DNA of 64,000 bases. It comes from Peltaster fructicola (taxonomy: Eukaryota; Ascomycota; Dothideomycetes). Made by a program: the position numbers and the translations under genes. Of the stretch, positions 41,187-51,761 are shown one piece after another (positions within the stretch are counted from its first letter, which is position 1; the number at the start of each line of letters is the position of its first letter). The DNA lies in contig CP051140.1 in the NCBI GenBank assembly GCA_001592805.2, positions 2,047,501-2,111,500 of the forward strand, read 5' to 3'. The notes beneath the pieces were generated by a model. That model was not told where the DNA came from, did not search any database, and saw nothing but the letters and a program-made list of their open reading frames with translations.

Positions 41187-43070
41187 ATGGACACTCTGCG
41201 ATTGCTGTCCAGAGGGACGAAGACAAAGTCCGCACAGAAGACGGCTCGACAGACGACTATACCTAGTTCACAGCCATCACGACCGCAGCTTTTCTCGGAG
41301 CGGCCTGCGAAACGACAGAAGACCAGTCCCGCTCTTGATGAGAACGAAGACTTCTTTCACAAGTCTGAGAAGACTCATCGACCGACCGTGCAGCACGAGG
41401 GCACCCTTCAAGATGGTGTGACAAGCTCTTCTTATCCAGCGAGATCGCTTGCAGAACGCAAAGCCCTGCTCAAACAACACAAAATCAAGATTGCTCTGAT
41501 AAGCCCCGTGAAGAAGTCAAAGCGATCACAACGAGCACACACAGCAACGAAGACACCACTATACCCTGATCCTTTGCTGAACTTCGATCAGCTACAAGGA
41601 CGATCAGGCATTCCAACTTGGCTCGTGCGCAATATCCAAGATCAAAACTATCATGAAGCTACAGAAGTACAGATGGCAGCAATACCACTTCTCTCATCAT
41701 TCAAGGACTCCCTCGACGACTCACTACCACAAGATTGCAATCTTCTGGCAGTAGCACCAACAGGCAGTGGAAAGACGTTAGCCTTCCTCGTTCCGACCCT
41801 CACTGGCATCAACAATATTCGGAGGCAGTCTGAGGACAAATCCAGATCGATCAAGGCCTTAATTCTCGTACCGACAAAGGAACTTGTAGGACAGATCGTG
41901 AATGAAGGCAAGGTTCTTACGCAAAGTGCCGGAATTAAAATCAGTGCATACACCAAGGATATGCGATTGACAGATGACGCCTTGGCTCTCTCTGATGAAC
42001 TGGCTGACAGCGACACACGAACTGTGGCCAGATCCGACATTCTGGTGTCCACACCAGGCCATCTACATGCAGCGCTTGCTGGCAATGAGCTCTCGCAAGT
42101 ACGCTATCTCATCCTGGACGAAGCAGACGTCCTACTCGACCCTCTCTTTCGTGAACAGACATTAGGCATCTGGAAGAGCTTGACAAATCCACAACTACAA
42201 GTCAGTCTGTGGTCTGCAACCATGGGAAGCAATATCGAAGATCTTGTAGGCTCGACGGGACCGTTCATGCGCCTGGTAGTCGGTCTCAAAGACTCGGCAG
42301 TCCCGAATGTTCAGCACAAACTTATTTATGCGGCAACAGAACAAGGCAAGCTCATGGGTCTACGACAACTCCTCCGCCCAGTTGACTCAGGCCTCGTCCT
42401 TCGTCCTCCGTTTCTCGTTTTCACACAGACGATTGAGCGTGCCATTGCACTACATGCAGAGCTGCTCTACGATATCCCTGCCCAAGCAGGCGTTAATCGT
42501 ATAGCAGTGCTTCACTCCAATCTTTCGGACACAGCTCGTGATGATGTGATGTCTCGATTCCGTAGAGGCGATATCTGGGTTTTGATAACAACAGACCTAC
42601 TATCACGAGGTATTGACTTCCGAGGAGTTAACGGCGTGGTTAATTACGACATCCCATCGTCCAGTGCAGCCTATATCCATCGAGCTGGTCGTACTGGTCG
42701 TGCCGGACGAGAAGGAGGTGTTGCGGTCACGCTATACAGCAAAGAGGACATCCCATATCTGAAACATATCGCCAATGTTATCGCTGTTGCACAGAAGCAG
42801 GCTGGCGAGGACATACAGCAATGGCTACTTGATGCTCTACCGACGTTGAGCAAGAACGACAAGCAGAAGTTCAAGAAGTATGGTGTCGAATCTAGGACTG
42901 CTAAGGGTATGCTGAAGGACCCTAAGGCAGCTCGCAAAGCACGTATATCGACAAAAGCTGGTTATCTGAAGAGGGTTGAGAATAAACGTAAAGGTGCTAT
43001 CAGAGCGAGTCAACAGCGGGCAGCAGAGATTGATCAAGATGTCGATATGGACTTCGCTGGGTTCGGTTGA
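41187..43070 (+). CDS. ROK1: DEAD-box ATP-dependent RNA helicase Rok1 (DDX52 homologue)
   Basis: A single-exon protein of 627 residues from the ATG at 41187 ([12 protein letters not shown], the usual Rok1 start in filamentous fungi as I recall it). Helicase motifs are Walker A APTGSGKT (190-197), 'PTKELVGQI', 'STPGHL', DEAD in '[12 protein letters not shown]', SAT in '[10 protein letters not shown]', '[11 protein letters not shown]' and '[13 protein letters not shown]'. Rok1-specific blocks are '[12 protein letters not shown]', '[18 protein letters not shown]' and the basic tail '[23 protein letters not shown]'. Rok1 acts in the nucleolus in early 18S rRNA processing and release of snR30-type assembly factors. 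The N-terminal 120 residues are basic and variable. Confidence 0.93.
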   Translation: MDTLRLLSRGTKTKSAQKTARQTTIPSSQPSRPQLFSERPAKRQKTSPALDENEDFFHKSEKTHRPTVQHEGTLQDGVTSSSYPARSLAERKALLKQHKIKIALISPVKKSKRSQRAHTATKTPLYPDPLLNFDQLQGRSGIPTWLVRNIQDQNYHEATEVQMAAIPLLSSFKDSLDDSLPQDCNLLAVAPTGSGKTLAFLVPTLTGINNIRRQSEDKSRSIKALILVPTKELVGQIVNEGKVLTQSAGIKISAYTKDMRLTDDALALSDELADSDTRTVARSDILVSTPGHLHAALAGNELSQVRYLILDEADVLLDPLFREQTLGIWKSLTNPQLQVSLWSATMGSNIEDLVGSTGPFMRLVVGLKDSAVPNVQHKLIYAATEQGKLMGLRQLLRPVDSGLVLRPPFLVFTQTIERAIALHAELLYDIPAQAGVNRIAVLHSNLSDTARDDVMSRFRRGDIWVLITTDLLSRGIDFRGVNGVVNYDIPSSSAAYIHRAGRTGRAGREGGVAVTLYSKEDIPYLKHIANVIAVAQKQAGEDIQQWLLDALPTLSKNDKQKFKKYGVESRTAKGMLKDPKAARKARISTKAGYLKRVENKRKGAIRASQQRAAEIDQDVDMDFAGFG

Positions 43071-44906
43071 ACGGGAGCACAACATGACCAACAGCTTATC
43101 GATTGCCGACTATGTCATCCCGAAATGGCACCCATCTCAACTGCGGCTGAAGGTAACAAGTGTGCAGATTGTCAATGACCCAAGGTATTCAGCGAGCTTG
43201 TGTGATGGTGCAAAGACCTCATTGTCTCAAGACCTCCAAATTGCCCATACGTGAATCGCTGTGCTCCGGAACACACGTCTCGCAGACTGCCACGTATCAG
43301 AGGCATGAGTCACGGACTTGATAGGAAGGAAGTACCAGGCCTCGGAACTGCCGTGAGTTAGATCGCTGTGTCTCGAGGCTTGTCTTGCATGTTCAGAGAC
43401 CAAGGAGACATCTCCTGACAGCGATGCTGACAGGAACGAAAGCAGCAAGTCTCGTAGCTGCCACGAGCGAGAGCTATGTCTCGAGGCTCAACCCAGGACA
43501 CCACAGGCTTAGCTCAATCCGCAGGATACAGAGTCTCTTGTGGGACGATGGGCGACCTCAAGATCGCAAGCGCTTTCTCAAGCTGCAGACCGTCTGGCAA
43601 GATGTCTAGCAGACCAGTCTCACATCTCTGGAATCATCCGGGACCGGAGCGATGTTCATATGATTACAGCCTGCCAGTATCCTCGTCGAGTCAGCTACGT
43701 GCTGTGTCGTTCTTGGCGATGAAGCCACGGACATGAAAAGTGAGCTCTGACAATATGGTCTCTCCCAGAGTATAGCACGATCTTGGCAGCCATCAACTCT
43801 TCCCAGCGTGACATGGCTACACCATGCCACAGTACCCTAGACCTTTGCGCTATGTTCAGCAGAAAGGCTATCGAGTCGTACGGTATTATCGCAGAGAGCG
43901 CACCAATGAGTCTGGTATTGATGGCGCTTGTGGCACAACATGATTCATCTCGCTATCGACGATTTATTGAGCATTTGACACCCATCATGGAGTGCTTCTC
44001 TCCTGCAGCGAGCTGCGCGACTCACTGAGCATTTGGCATGCACCGTGACGTGCCTCAAGTCAGCTTTACGCATCCTTGTGTGACGCACCATGGTGTGGCT
44101 CAACTGTCGTGGAGGGTCGTGCAGCAAGGTGCGTAAGGTGGTGAATCTCAAGAGCACCACAGTGTGCCTCGGACACCTTGTAGCAACAGCGAAGAGAGCC
44201 AGTATTCGCCTCTCTATTGCTTCTCCCATCTGCTTGACGTCCGATCTTGTTGTGTTTCATATGGCATAAACAAGGACATCAACCTGAGTGCTCATCGCCA
44301 CAACCGGGATTTCACGGCGATGCTCCAGCTCGATCGATGGTGTTCAAGCTGAATCAAGGAGGGACATCGCTATAGGCCACTGTCGCCGTGTTGGGAATAT
44401 TGTGGCAATGCTTTGGCCTGGTCGACCGTGATCTCTCTCGCTCGAGGCCTTCACAGCTGCACCAGTGGAAGTGCCGTTAATCTCAAACTCACTGTCGTAG
44501 TGTGTGTCGGCTTTGGCATGCTCCACACGGCATGCATTGTGTTCACTCGCTTCTCCATGACGCCAAACCAGTTGACGGTGCGAAACTGCTCTTAGGATGG
44601 GAGGATCGAGCTGTAATCGACAGATCATTACCTCCCGTGCAAGTCTCAGAGCTGTAAGACATTGGAGAGATGTCAAGTTGACCCGTTGCACGAAGAGCAT
44701 ATAGGAGAGCTGCCCAAGAAGCAATACTATAGCGTGAATAACGAGGACATCTCCAGCATCTTGTGTAGAGGAAGACGAGCTAGGTGCTCTGACAATCTCT
44801 GTCAAGCAACACCCAGACGAGGGCTAGTATTGAGTTGTCAGGTTGACATTGCTTCAAACGCAGTTGGGCGCCCTGGTCTTGGCTGCTGTGCCCATGGGAG
44901 TCGGTC
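43071..44906. other. Convergent intergenic region, no gene seen
   Basis: 1.84 kb between the 3' ends of ROK1 and the apple-like protein gene. A short degenerate repeat centred on tgtctcgaggct occurs at 43369-43380 and 43477-43488. An open frame of 153 codons on the minus strand (44344-44805) shows no domain and lacks coding character. Confidence 0.35.
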
Positions 44907-45590
44907 TTATTGTATCAAAGCCACGTCGTTACCAGTATAGCTCTGGACAGTGGTATTCATCCCAGGAGCAGTGTTTGCAGAACACCAACAGGTTCCTTCC
45001 ACCTGTCCAAAGGTTCCAGCATAGTTGTATATCATGCTGACATCCTTACGACCCTTGCTGGCGCACAGCTCAAGGCACGCTCCGAAAGAAGGCTGATAGA
45101 CACGGAAGAGATCTGTCTTGTTTGGAGAGAGTACGGCCGAGTCACAGATGATGACATAGGTGAGTCCAGCAGTGGTAGTTGTGGTGCCATTGCTGTACGG
45201 ACATGAACTGGATCGCGTTCCTGTATACATTGTCACACCACTCGTTGTGCTGGTTGCAGCCGTGCTCGTAGTTGCTGTTCCGGATGCTGAAGACGTGCTG
45301 TCACTACGTGCCTGACCGCGCAGTCCAATGCCCAACCCGACTCCTAGTGCAATAGCAATCCCTAGACTCACAGCCGCGAAGACAACGACACACAGGAATA
45401 CTCTTTTAGGAACTCCGCAAATCGTTGCCGGTTCTTCGTGAGGTATGTGCTTGTCGTCAGCAGTTTCGTTGTGGTATTGGCGGTACGCTAAGGGCTGCTG
45501 GTTTGGAAAGGATGAGTGGTGCACTTCGAGACTACTATCGGTGTAGACCTGCTTCTCGGGCGTCTGGACGACTTCCTTGTCTGCCATCAT
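44907..45590 (-). CDS. Type II membrane protein with C-terminal PAN/apple-like Cys domain
   Basis: A single-exon protein of 227 residues. The cytosolic N-terminus of about 60 residues begins MMADKEVVQTPEKQVYTD. 'GVPKRVFLCVVVFAAVSLGIAIALGVGLGIGLRG' is a single signal-anchor helix, followed by a Ser/Thr-rich linker and a Cys-rich extracellular domain: 'SSCPYSNGTTTTTAGLTYVIICDSAV', 'SFGACLELCASKGR', 'GTCWCSANTAPGMN'. The six spaced Cys resemble the PAN/apple-like domain widespread in ascomycete surface proteins, probably a protein or carbohydrate binding module. Its function is unknown. A second ATG follows the first directly. Confidence 0.8.
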   Translation of the reverse strand: MMADKEVVQTPEKQVYTDSSLEVHHSSFPNQQPLAYRQYHNETADDKHIPHEEPATICGVPKRVFLCVVVFAAVSLGIAIALGVGLGIGLRGQARSDSTSSASGTATTSTAATSTTSGVTMYTGTRSSSCPYSNGTTTTTAGLTYVIICDSAVLSPNKTDLFRVYQPSFGACLELCASKGRKDVSMIYNYAGTFGQVEGTCWCSANTAPGMNTTVQSYTGNDVALIQ

Positions 45591-46520
45591 GCTAAGTTAG
45601 GAGTAGAAGTAGAACAATCGTGTTGGCGACGACTTTCAATGTTGTTGGGCCTCTGCTCCTACATATAGTCTGTATAGTTACGGCACAGTTCTGGTGTGCA
45701 TGTGAAGCCATTGGCCAGCCATACGGTCATACTATACTTGGCGCCGCCATGGTTTAAAGTTCCAGCCAGACGGCATCCAGGATCCTGGTATGTATGATAA
45801 GTATGCAATATGCTCGTTCTCAGGCATTTTCGACACGCCTCGAAGAATGGTGCTTACAATCTATGCTCAATCATAGGAGAAGCCCAGCAACAGAGCACAC
45901 ATACGCATGTCTACGGCAGGGCAGTCATGCGTACCCGAATAGCAGCTGCATTCTGTTCTGAATGGTGAAACATTGGCGTTGAGCATTGCGGCGCAGCTCG
46001 AGTAGTTGTTGAAAGATATGCGCTCCCTGCACTCCTCCACTGCCTCTCCAAAAAAGCTTGGCGATTTCTCTGCTCATTTGTGAGTGTATTCGTATCGGCT
46101 AGTGCGTCGTCTCAACATAGTCTGGAGGTAACGTTGCGATGCGATGTATGGTTCATAGAGGTGAAGGATGTCAGTCGCCAACACAAATGAGAGGTGCTTC
46201 TCACTGCGCGCACATTCCCACTGCACGCACATCCCACTTCACACACCCGTGACTACACCACGCTATATCTCGACGCTCACCGTCTCCCATAGACAAGATG
46301 CTTGGAAAAGTGTGCTAGGCAGGCTTCTCAGGCTTATCCAAACATGATACATTAGATTATCTCGTAAGACGATCCAGCTAGAATCGAAGTCTATGTATTC
46401 CTTGCAAAGCTCAATAGAAAACTTGCTTCGAATGCTCAAAAGGCCTTCGGACACCCTTGGGCGCCCATCAGGTATATACAATATCATCTAGAGTGCATCT
46501 TACTGTACATCTTTGTACAT
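45591..46520. other. Intergenic, no gene seen
   Basis: 930 bp between two minus-strand genes; it should hold the promoter of the apple-like gene and the terminator of the Ser-rich gene. A ctacatatag TATA-like sequence near 45660 could serve the former. Nothing else supported. Confidence 0.4.
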
Positions 46521-49235
46521 TTAGTAGGAGTCGTCGTAGCTGTCATCTCCGTAGGACTCATCGCCGTAGCCGTTGTCCCAGTTGTCGCCTCCGTAGCCAG
46601 TCTGGTGTGGAGGATATGCCCATGTAGAGCTTGAGACAGCTGCTGTCGAGCTTGAAACCTTTGTGCTGCTTGTTGATGCAGCCTTGCTGGAAGATTCAGC
46701 AGCGGTCGACGACGATGCTGGCTTGCTCGAGGTCACAGCAGCGGTTGATGAGGATGCCTTGGAGCTGACCTTGCTGGAGGTCACTGCAGCAGTGGATGAG
46801 GACACCTTAGAGCTGACCTTGCTTGAGGAGACCTTCGAACTGACCTTGCTTGAGGAAGCAGGTCGGCTTGACACTTTCGAGCTGCTACCAGTGACACTGG
46901 AGCTCTTGGCGGCGGCGGAGCTTGACTTGGCTGCTGATGTAGTGCACAGAGCTGGGACACTGATAGTGGTTGGGACAGTGACAGTGACGGTCGCAACGCT
47001 GACAGTGCTTGGGACAGTGACGTAGACAGTCTTCTCAGTGCAAGAAGCTGGAGCAGTGATGGTGACAGTCTTTGCGGTGCAAATGCTACCAGTAGAGCTG
47101 GCCACTGACTGGACTGAGCTGACAATGCTGTAGCTGGTGACAATGTATGAGCTGGCAGTCAAAGAGGTGCTCATGAAAGAGGTGGTACCACTTGAGATCA
47201 AAGAGCTGGTAGAGACGTAGTAGGTGACGGTGGATGTGTATGGGACGGTGCTGGTGACAGTAGTGACACCAGTTGAGGAGGACTTGGCGGCGGCGCTGGA
47301 TGAGCTTGGGCGGAAGATGCTACCAGTTCCAGATGAAGCTGAGCTGCTTCGAACCTTTGATGAGGCTGCGCTGCTCGACATCTTGCCAGATGAGCTCAAT
47401 GGCTTTGTAGCTGAAGAGCTGGACACCTTGGCAGCAGAGCTGGACGAGACCTTCGCAGCAGAGCTAGAGGAGACCTTCGTAGCAGAACTGGAGGAAACTT
47501 TGGTAGCAGAGCTGGATGAGACTTTGGCAGCAGATGAACTTGAAACCTTAGCGGCGGAGCTGGATGAAACCTTGGCAGCAGATGAGCTGGAGACCAGACC
47601 AGTGGAGCTGGAAGTCGACTCAGTGCATGTTGTACTTGCAGATGAGCTGGACACCTTGGCAGCCGACGAGCTCGAGACCTTAGAAGCAGATGAGCTGGAG
47701 ACCTTAGAGGCGGATGAGCTTGATGGCTTGACCGCAGATGAGCTAGAGACCTTGGCAGCGGATGAGCTAGAGACCTTGGATGCAGATGAGCTCGATGGCT
47801 TGACAGCAGACGAGCTAGAGACCTTAGAAGCAGATGAGCTGGAGACCTTAGCAGCGGATGAGCTGGAAACCTTGCTGGCAGATGAGCTTGATGGCTTCAT
47901 AGCAGACGAGCTGGAGACCTTGGCAGCAGATGAGCTGGAAACCTTGCTAGCGGATGAGCTTGACACTGGTGTAGTCTCAGTGCATGTCGTTGAGCTGGTC
48001 TGGCCGTGCGAGGAGCTTGCAGCCTTGGAGGAAGTTACACCTGCGCTGCTGGAGCTCTGGCGCTTAGATGATGATGCGGAGGCAGAAGAGCTCTTGACGA
48101 TGCTTGAGCTTCCGACCTTCGACGACGAAGACACCTTGGCAGATGAACTCTTGACGATGCTTGAAGTTCCAACCTTCGATGAAGAGGATGCCTTGGCGGA
48201 AGAGCTCTTGACAATGCTTGAGCTTCCAACCTTCGATGAAGAGGACGCCTTCGCGGATGAGCTGTGAACCTTGGAGCTTGCAGTCGAGGTTGTGCAAGTC
48301 TCAGTGGACGAGGAGGCTTTGGAAGACGACGCCTTGGACGACGACGACTTCACAGAGCTGGAGGCTGAGGAGCTCTTAACACTGCTGGAAACTGAGCTGC
48401 TTGCTGACTTGGAGGAAGACTTGGCGACACTGCTGCTTGCGGAGCTAGAGGCGGACTTCGACGAAGTCACAGCAGCAGTCGAGCTGCTCACGGGCTTGGA
48501 AGAGGAAACAACACCAGTGGAGCTGCTTGCCGGCTTGGAAGAAGACACACCTGCGGTGGAGCTGCTAGCTGGCTTTGATGAAGAGACGACGCCAGTTGAG
48601 CTGCTCACTGGCTTCGACGAGGAGACGACACCAGTTGAGCTGCTCACTGGCTTTGACGAGGAGACGACACCAGTTGAGCTGCTCACTGGCTTCGACGAGG
48701 AGACGACACCAGTTGAGCTGCTCACTGGCTTTGACGAGGAGACGACACCAGTTGAGCTGCTCACTGGCTTTGACGAGGAGACGACACCAGTTGAGCTGCT
48801 CACTGGCTTCGAAGAGGTGACTGCGGCAGTCGAGCTGCTTACTGGCTTCGAGGATGAGACCACGAGGCTGGAGCTGCTAATTGGCTTCGACGACGAGACG
48901 ACGATGCTGGAGCTGCTAGACATATGGGCACTGCTTGTCAGTGGCTTTGAGGAGGAAGGATACGGCTTTGAGGACGAGTGGTGTGCAACAGAGGATGTGG
49001 ATGATCCCCAACCGTAGCCGCCACCGTGACCCCAATCATCGCCTCCAGATCCGTACTCATCACCGCCGTTGCCCCAGTCGTCGCCTCCTCCATAGTAATC
49101 TCCGCCGTTGTTGTTGTAGTCGTCGCCGCCGCCGTATTGGTCTGCGGACTTGTGGCCCTTGTCCGGGGAGTCGAAGAATCCTGGTGCGGCAGCCACGACA
49201 CTGGCGGCCGCAGCGATTGTGAGGAGATTCAACAT
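46521..49235 (-). CDS. Secreted giant Ser/Lys-rich repeat protein (mucin-like)
   Basis: 904 residues in one exon. A signal peptide (MLNLLTIAAAASVVAAAPG) is followed by a Gly/Asp/Tyr/Asn-rich acidic block (about residues 25-75), then about 750 residues made almost wholly of Ser with spaced Lys, Val, Ala and Pro. Several repeat types are present: 13-residue units VSSSKPVSSSTGV, 8-residue units around KVSSSSAA, and 18-residue SSSKVGSSSIVKSSSAKA units. Single Cys-bearing blocks (STTCTE) interrupt them. Near the C-terminus is a Thr/Val-rich, probably beta-structured segment (VTSTVPYTSTVTYYVSTSS), and the protein ends with another acidic Gly/Tyr/Asp block (DESYGDDSYDDSY). No GPI signal is evident. 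Heavy O-mannosylation, wall or matrix location and adhesive or protective roles are inference. Confidence 0.85.
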   Translation of the reverse strand: MLNLLTIAAAASVVAAAPGFFDSPDKGHKSADQYGGGDDYNNNGGDYYGGGDDWGNGGDEYGSGGDDWGHGGGYGWGSSTSSVAHHSSSKPYPSSSKPLTSSAHMSSSSSIVVSSSKPISSSSLVVSSSKPVSSSTAAVTSSKPVSSSTGVVSSSKPVSSSTGVVSSSKPVSSSTGVVSSSKPVSSSTGVVSSSKPVSSSTGVVSSSKPVSSSTGVVSSSKPASSSTAGVSSSKPASSSTGVVSSSKPVSSSTAAVTSSKSASSSASSSVAKSSSKSASSSVSSSVKSSSASSSVKSSSSKASSSKASSSTETCTTSTASSKVHSSSAKASSSSKVGSSSIVKSSSAKASSSSKVGTSSIVKSSSAKVSSSSKVGSSSIVKSSSASASSSKRQSSSSAGVTSSKAASSSHGQTSSTTCTETTPVSSSSASKVSSSSAAKVSSSSAMKPSSSSASKVSSSSAAKVSSSSASKVSSSSAVKPSSSSASKVSSSSAAKVSSSSAVKPSSSSASKVSSSSASKVSSSSAAKVSSSSASTTCTESTSSSTGLVSSSSAAKVSSSSAAKVSSSSAAKVSSSSATKVSSSSATKVSSSSAAKVSSSSAAKVSSSSATKPLSSSGKMSSSAASSKVRSSSASSGTGSIFRPSSSSAAAKSSSTGVTTVTSTVPYTSTVTYYVSTSSLISSGTTSFMSTSLTASSYIVTSYSIVSSVQSVASSTGSICTAKTVTITAPASCTEKTVYVTVPSTVSVATVTVTVPTTISVPALCTTSAAKSSSAAAKSSSVTGSSSKVSSRPASSSKVSSKVSSSKVSSKVSSSTAAVTSSKVSSKASSSTAAVTSSKPASSSTAAESSSKAASTSSTKVSSSTAAVSSSTWAYPPHQTGYGGDNWDNGYGDESYGDDSYDDSY
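48571..48804. repeat. Six near-identical 39-bp tandem repeats in the Ser-rich gene
   Basis: Units begin at 48571, 48610, 48649, 48688, 48727 and 48766. On the coding (minus) strand each encodes 13 residues, VSSSKPVSSSTGV. The units differ mostly at a few third positions, for example gacgag/gatgaa and ttcgac/ttt. Diverged units flank them on both sides. This is a coding minisatellite, prone to copy-number change. Confidence 0.95.
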
Positions 49236-50895
49236 GTTGATATAACGATCGAATTAGATATTAGTATAAGATCTGAGAGAACAGCTTCAAGTGCCTGCTG
49301 TGAAAGGCGTCGCGCAGAGGTTCAAGCGAATGTGATGGGTTGACGGTAGGAGAAAACAGGCGTAAGGACTGATCGAGGAGGATATAAACGACGGTAGCAG
49401 ACATCGACACTGCGCAATGACGAGAATAACAAATGCGAGATGATATGTGGGTCTTGTCGTTGAGATGCTATGCTTGCCTGCCCCTTCAGGTTGAGCATCC
49501 TTGTAGATCTCACCTCTTTCGCCTCATTGCTCGGCATGGTGGTCGGCGCAGCGAGATGATGGCTGACATAGAGTTACGTAGGGCGATGAACGACGGCAAG
49601 AAAGAGGGTCTGTTACCACAGTATTAGTGTGATCAGCCAGTCTCGATACGAGATGGCGCCGGTAGTAATCAAGAACCTGACCTGAATGGGACAGAGTGGC
49701 GGCTTTGCAAAAAGTATGTTGCAGAGGAGAGTGATCACAAGGATAAGAATAGGAGCTGTCGTTGCTCGATGGAAAGTGCTAGCGTTGCCTTGGCGGGTGT
49801 CAGCGATACCCCTTTGAGATTCCGAGCTTCCGCGCAGGCAAAGGCATTGTCATAGCATCGTATTCACCCTGTGAAGCAGCATCGTACTCATCCGAAATGG
49901 ATCTTCTGGCGACGATGTCGTCTGTTCACTTTTGATCTTTGCTGTACACAGTGCTATTGTTCCAGGATCGCCTGTGCCATGGACTCGGATCTCAAATCCT
50001 GGTTGCAATAATGGTCGCTGGTGCTCCAAACTAGACATGTGAGCCCTAGTCACAGACTTTGCACCAGTCGCTGGGTCTACCAGTCGTCTCGCGGGATACA
50101 TTACCATGGTTGTACTCAGGCACCGCACGTTACAGCACGTTTTGCTATGATTCCGCCGGATCCCTGTCAACTTTTGACTCCCGTCTGCACGACCGTTGTG
50201 CCGTGATGAGATCCCTTTTGAAGACCTGTCACGACCAGCACGACGATGCCTGATAGCTTGACTGTCCTGAAAATACCAGAGTACTCGCAGAGATGGGTGT
50301 AACCACACTGTTGATGCCCGAGCAAAGAACAAGGCCAGGGGCAACCAGATTTCTGATGCCGTACTTGCGAAGAAAAGCCAGGTGGGCACGTCATCGGTCG
50401 ATGGAAAACCGGATGACGATCACCTCGTAAAACTTCTCCCGGCCGCAAGAGCACGACATGTGGCTGGCATCTATGGCTGATAACTCTGCTTCATGATCCA
50501 GGCGTAACTCCGGAGAATGGATCAGCTTATCTTTGCAGCACCTCAGCAAGCGTCATACCAATGGGTATCGACGATGCTTGCACCATGAAATGCACAACGA
50601 CGTATTTCAGAAAAAAACTGTACCGACATGTGAAGGCAGAGAGAACTTATCGGTTTTGAGGATAGACTTGCTTGTTCGCAGTAGACAGCACGTGTATGCG
50701 CTGGCTGCGCGATCGTGGTTTGGGGAGATTGCGATCTTTGGTGCGACAGAGCTGTGATATTGTGGAACGCCGCAGGTTCCGTGCTAATCCCTGGCAGAGG
50801 ATTGCTGTCTCACTGCCTTACCTCAGCGCCAAGACGGTTATGTTGCAAACCACAAGCAGTGCACAGGACAGGCTCATGGCTGTTGCTCAGACTCT
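49236..50895. other. Intergenic, no gene seen; TATA box for the Ser-rich gene
   Basis: 1.66 kb between two minus-strand genes. Near 49381-49388 the minus strand reads TTTATATC, about 145 bp before the Ser-rich start codon, a plausible TATA box. A 179-codon minus frame (49850-50389) has a patchy, non-domain composition and is not called. Confidence 0.4.
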
Positions 50896-51761
50896 TTACA
50901 AGTGCTCAGAAGAGTTCACAGCTCTCACGATTCCATAGCTGACACCAGCAGCCAGTGCACCGACCAGCAGCGTCTCGCCTGCACTCCAGAGAGCATTAAC
51001 TCTGTTCGTACCGGTGATGATCGCTTTGCCGTAGCCGAAGACCAGAAGGACGATGGCGGTAATGCCAATACTGGTATAGAGTGCGTACTCGACCGTGCTG
51101 AAGGCGAAGTAAGGTATCATTGGTAGGAGTCCGCCAAGGAAGTAGGACAATCCCATAACGAGTCCTTCGATCCAGGCTCGTGCTGACGACGGCCTGCTCA
51201 ATTTCAACTCGAAATCCATCATGAACTGTCCCGTTAGCAAGGTCATCGAGCAATGGTAACTACTCACCTTCACCCACATGTCTTCATTCACTTTCAAAGC
51301 ATCGACGACAGAGCTGGCAGCCTCTCTGCTCACGCCATACTGCTCGAAAATCTCAAAGATCTCTTCCTCCTCTGCTGCCGGCTTTTCCAACACCTCTTGT
51401 CGTTCTCGCTTTTCTTCTGCATCGAAATGATGCTTTTCTGTTACGCTTGCGAGGTAGGCACCAAGACCCATGGAAATGGCACCAGAGAAGAGCTCCGCAA
51501 GGCCGCCAATGACCACGAGTCTTGAAGAGCCAAGAGCAGATAGTCCAGCCGTCAGGGCGAATGGTACGGTCAAGCCATCTGTTTGTGTCAACATGGTCCG
51601 CCCTGCAGAGCATCTGCCATACCTGCCATGCCAATGATACAATCCCTGACGAGCTCGCTGCTGGAAGAATGCTTCTCTTTATGTTCTGTTGAGGGGCCAT
51701 CTTCGATGACTGTCTGTGGTAGGTCCCGTAAGAAGATGTGCGACGAAGGAGTCGACTGCAT
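50896..51761 (-). CDS. CCC1/VIT1-family vacuolar iron/manganese transporter
   Basis: Three exons, 51761-51623, 51578-51268 and 51225-50896, with introns of 44 nt (GTATGG...AACAG) and 42 nt (GTGAGT...GCTAACGGGACAG), give 259 residues. Splicing yields the family signature 'VRDCIIGMADGLTVPFALTAGLSALGSSRLVV', then 'AGxxSMGLGAYLAS'-type helix 2 ('GAISMGLGAYLASVTEKHHFDAEEKRE'). The acidic metal-binding loop holds the runs EKPAAEEEEIFEIFEQYG and VVDALKVNEDMWVK. The C-terminal helices ('GLVMGLSYFLGGLLPMIPYF') complete the five-helix fold. CCC1/VIT1 proteins exchange Fe2+ or Mn2+ for protons into the vacuole. In fungi their genes are often controlled by the HapX/Yap5 iron response; no site was verified here. 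Confidence 0.92.

Noticed and set aside
44344-44805. 153-codon minus-strand frame between ROK1 and the apple-like gene
   Set aside because: No domain, no splice support, uneven composition, and no upstream promoter-like signal. Chance open frame is the simpler reading.
49850-50389. 179-codon minus-strand frame with a hydrophobic start
   Set aside because: The hydrophobic start looks signal-like, but the rest is Arg/Ser/His-rich without domains, and no intron structure extends it.
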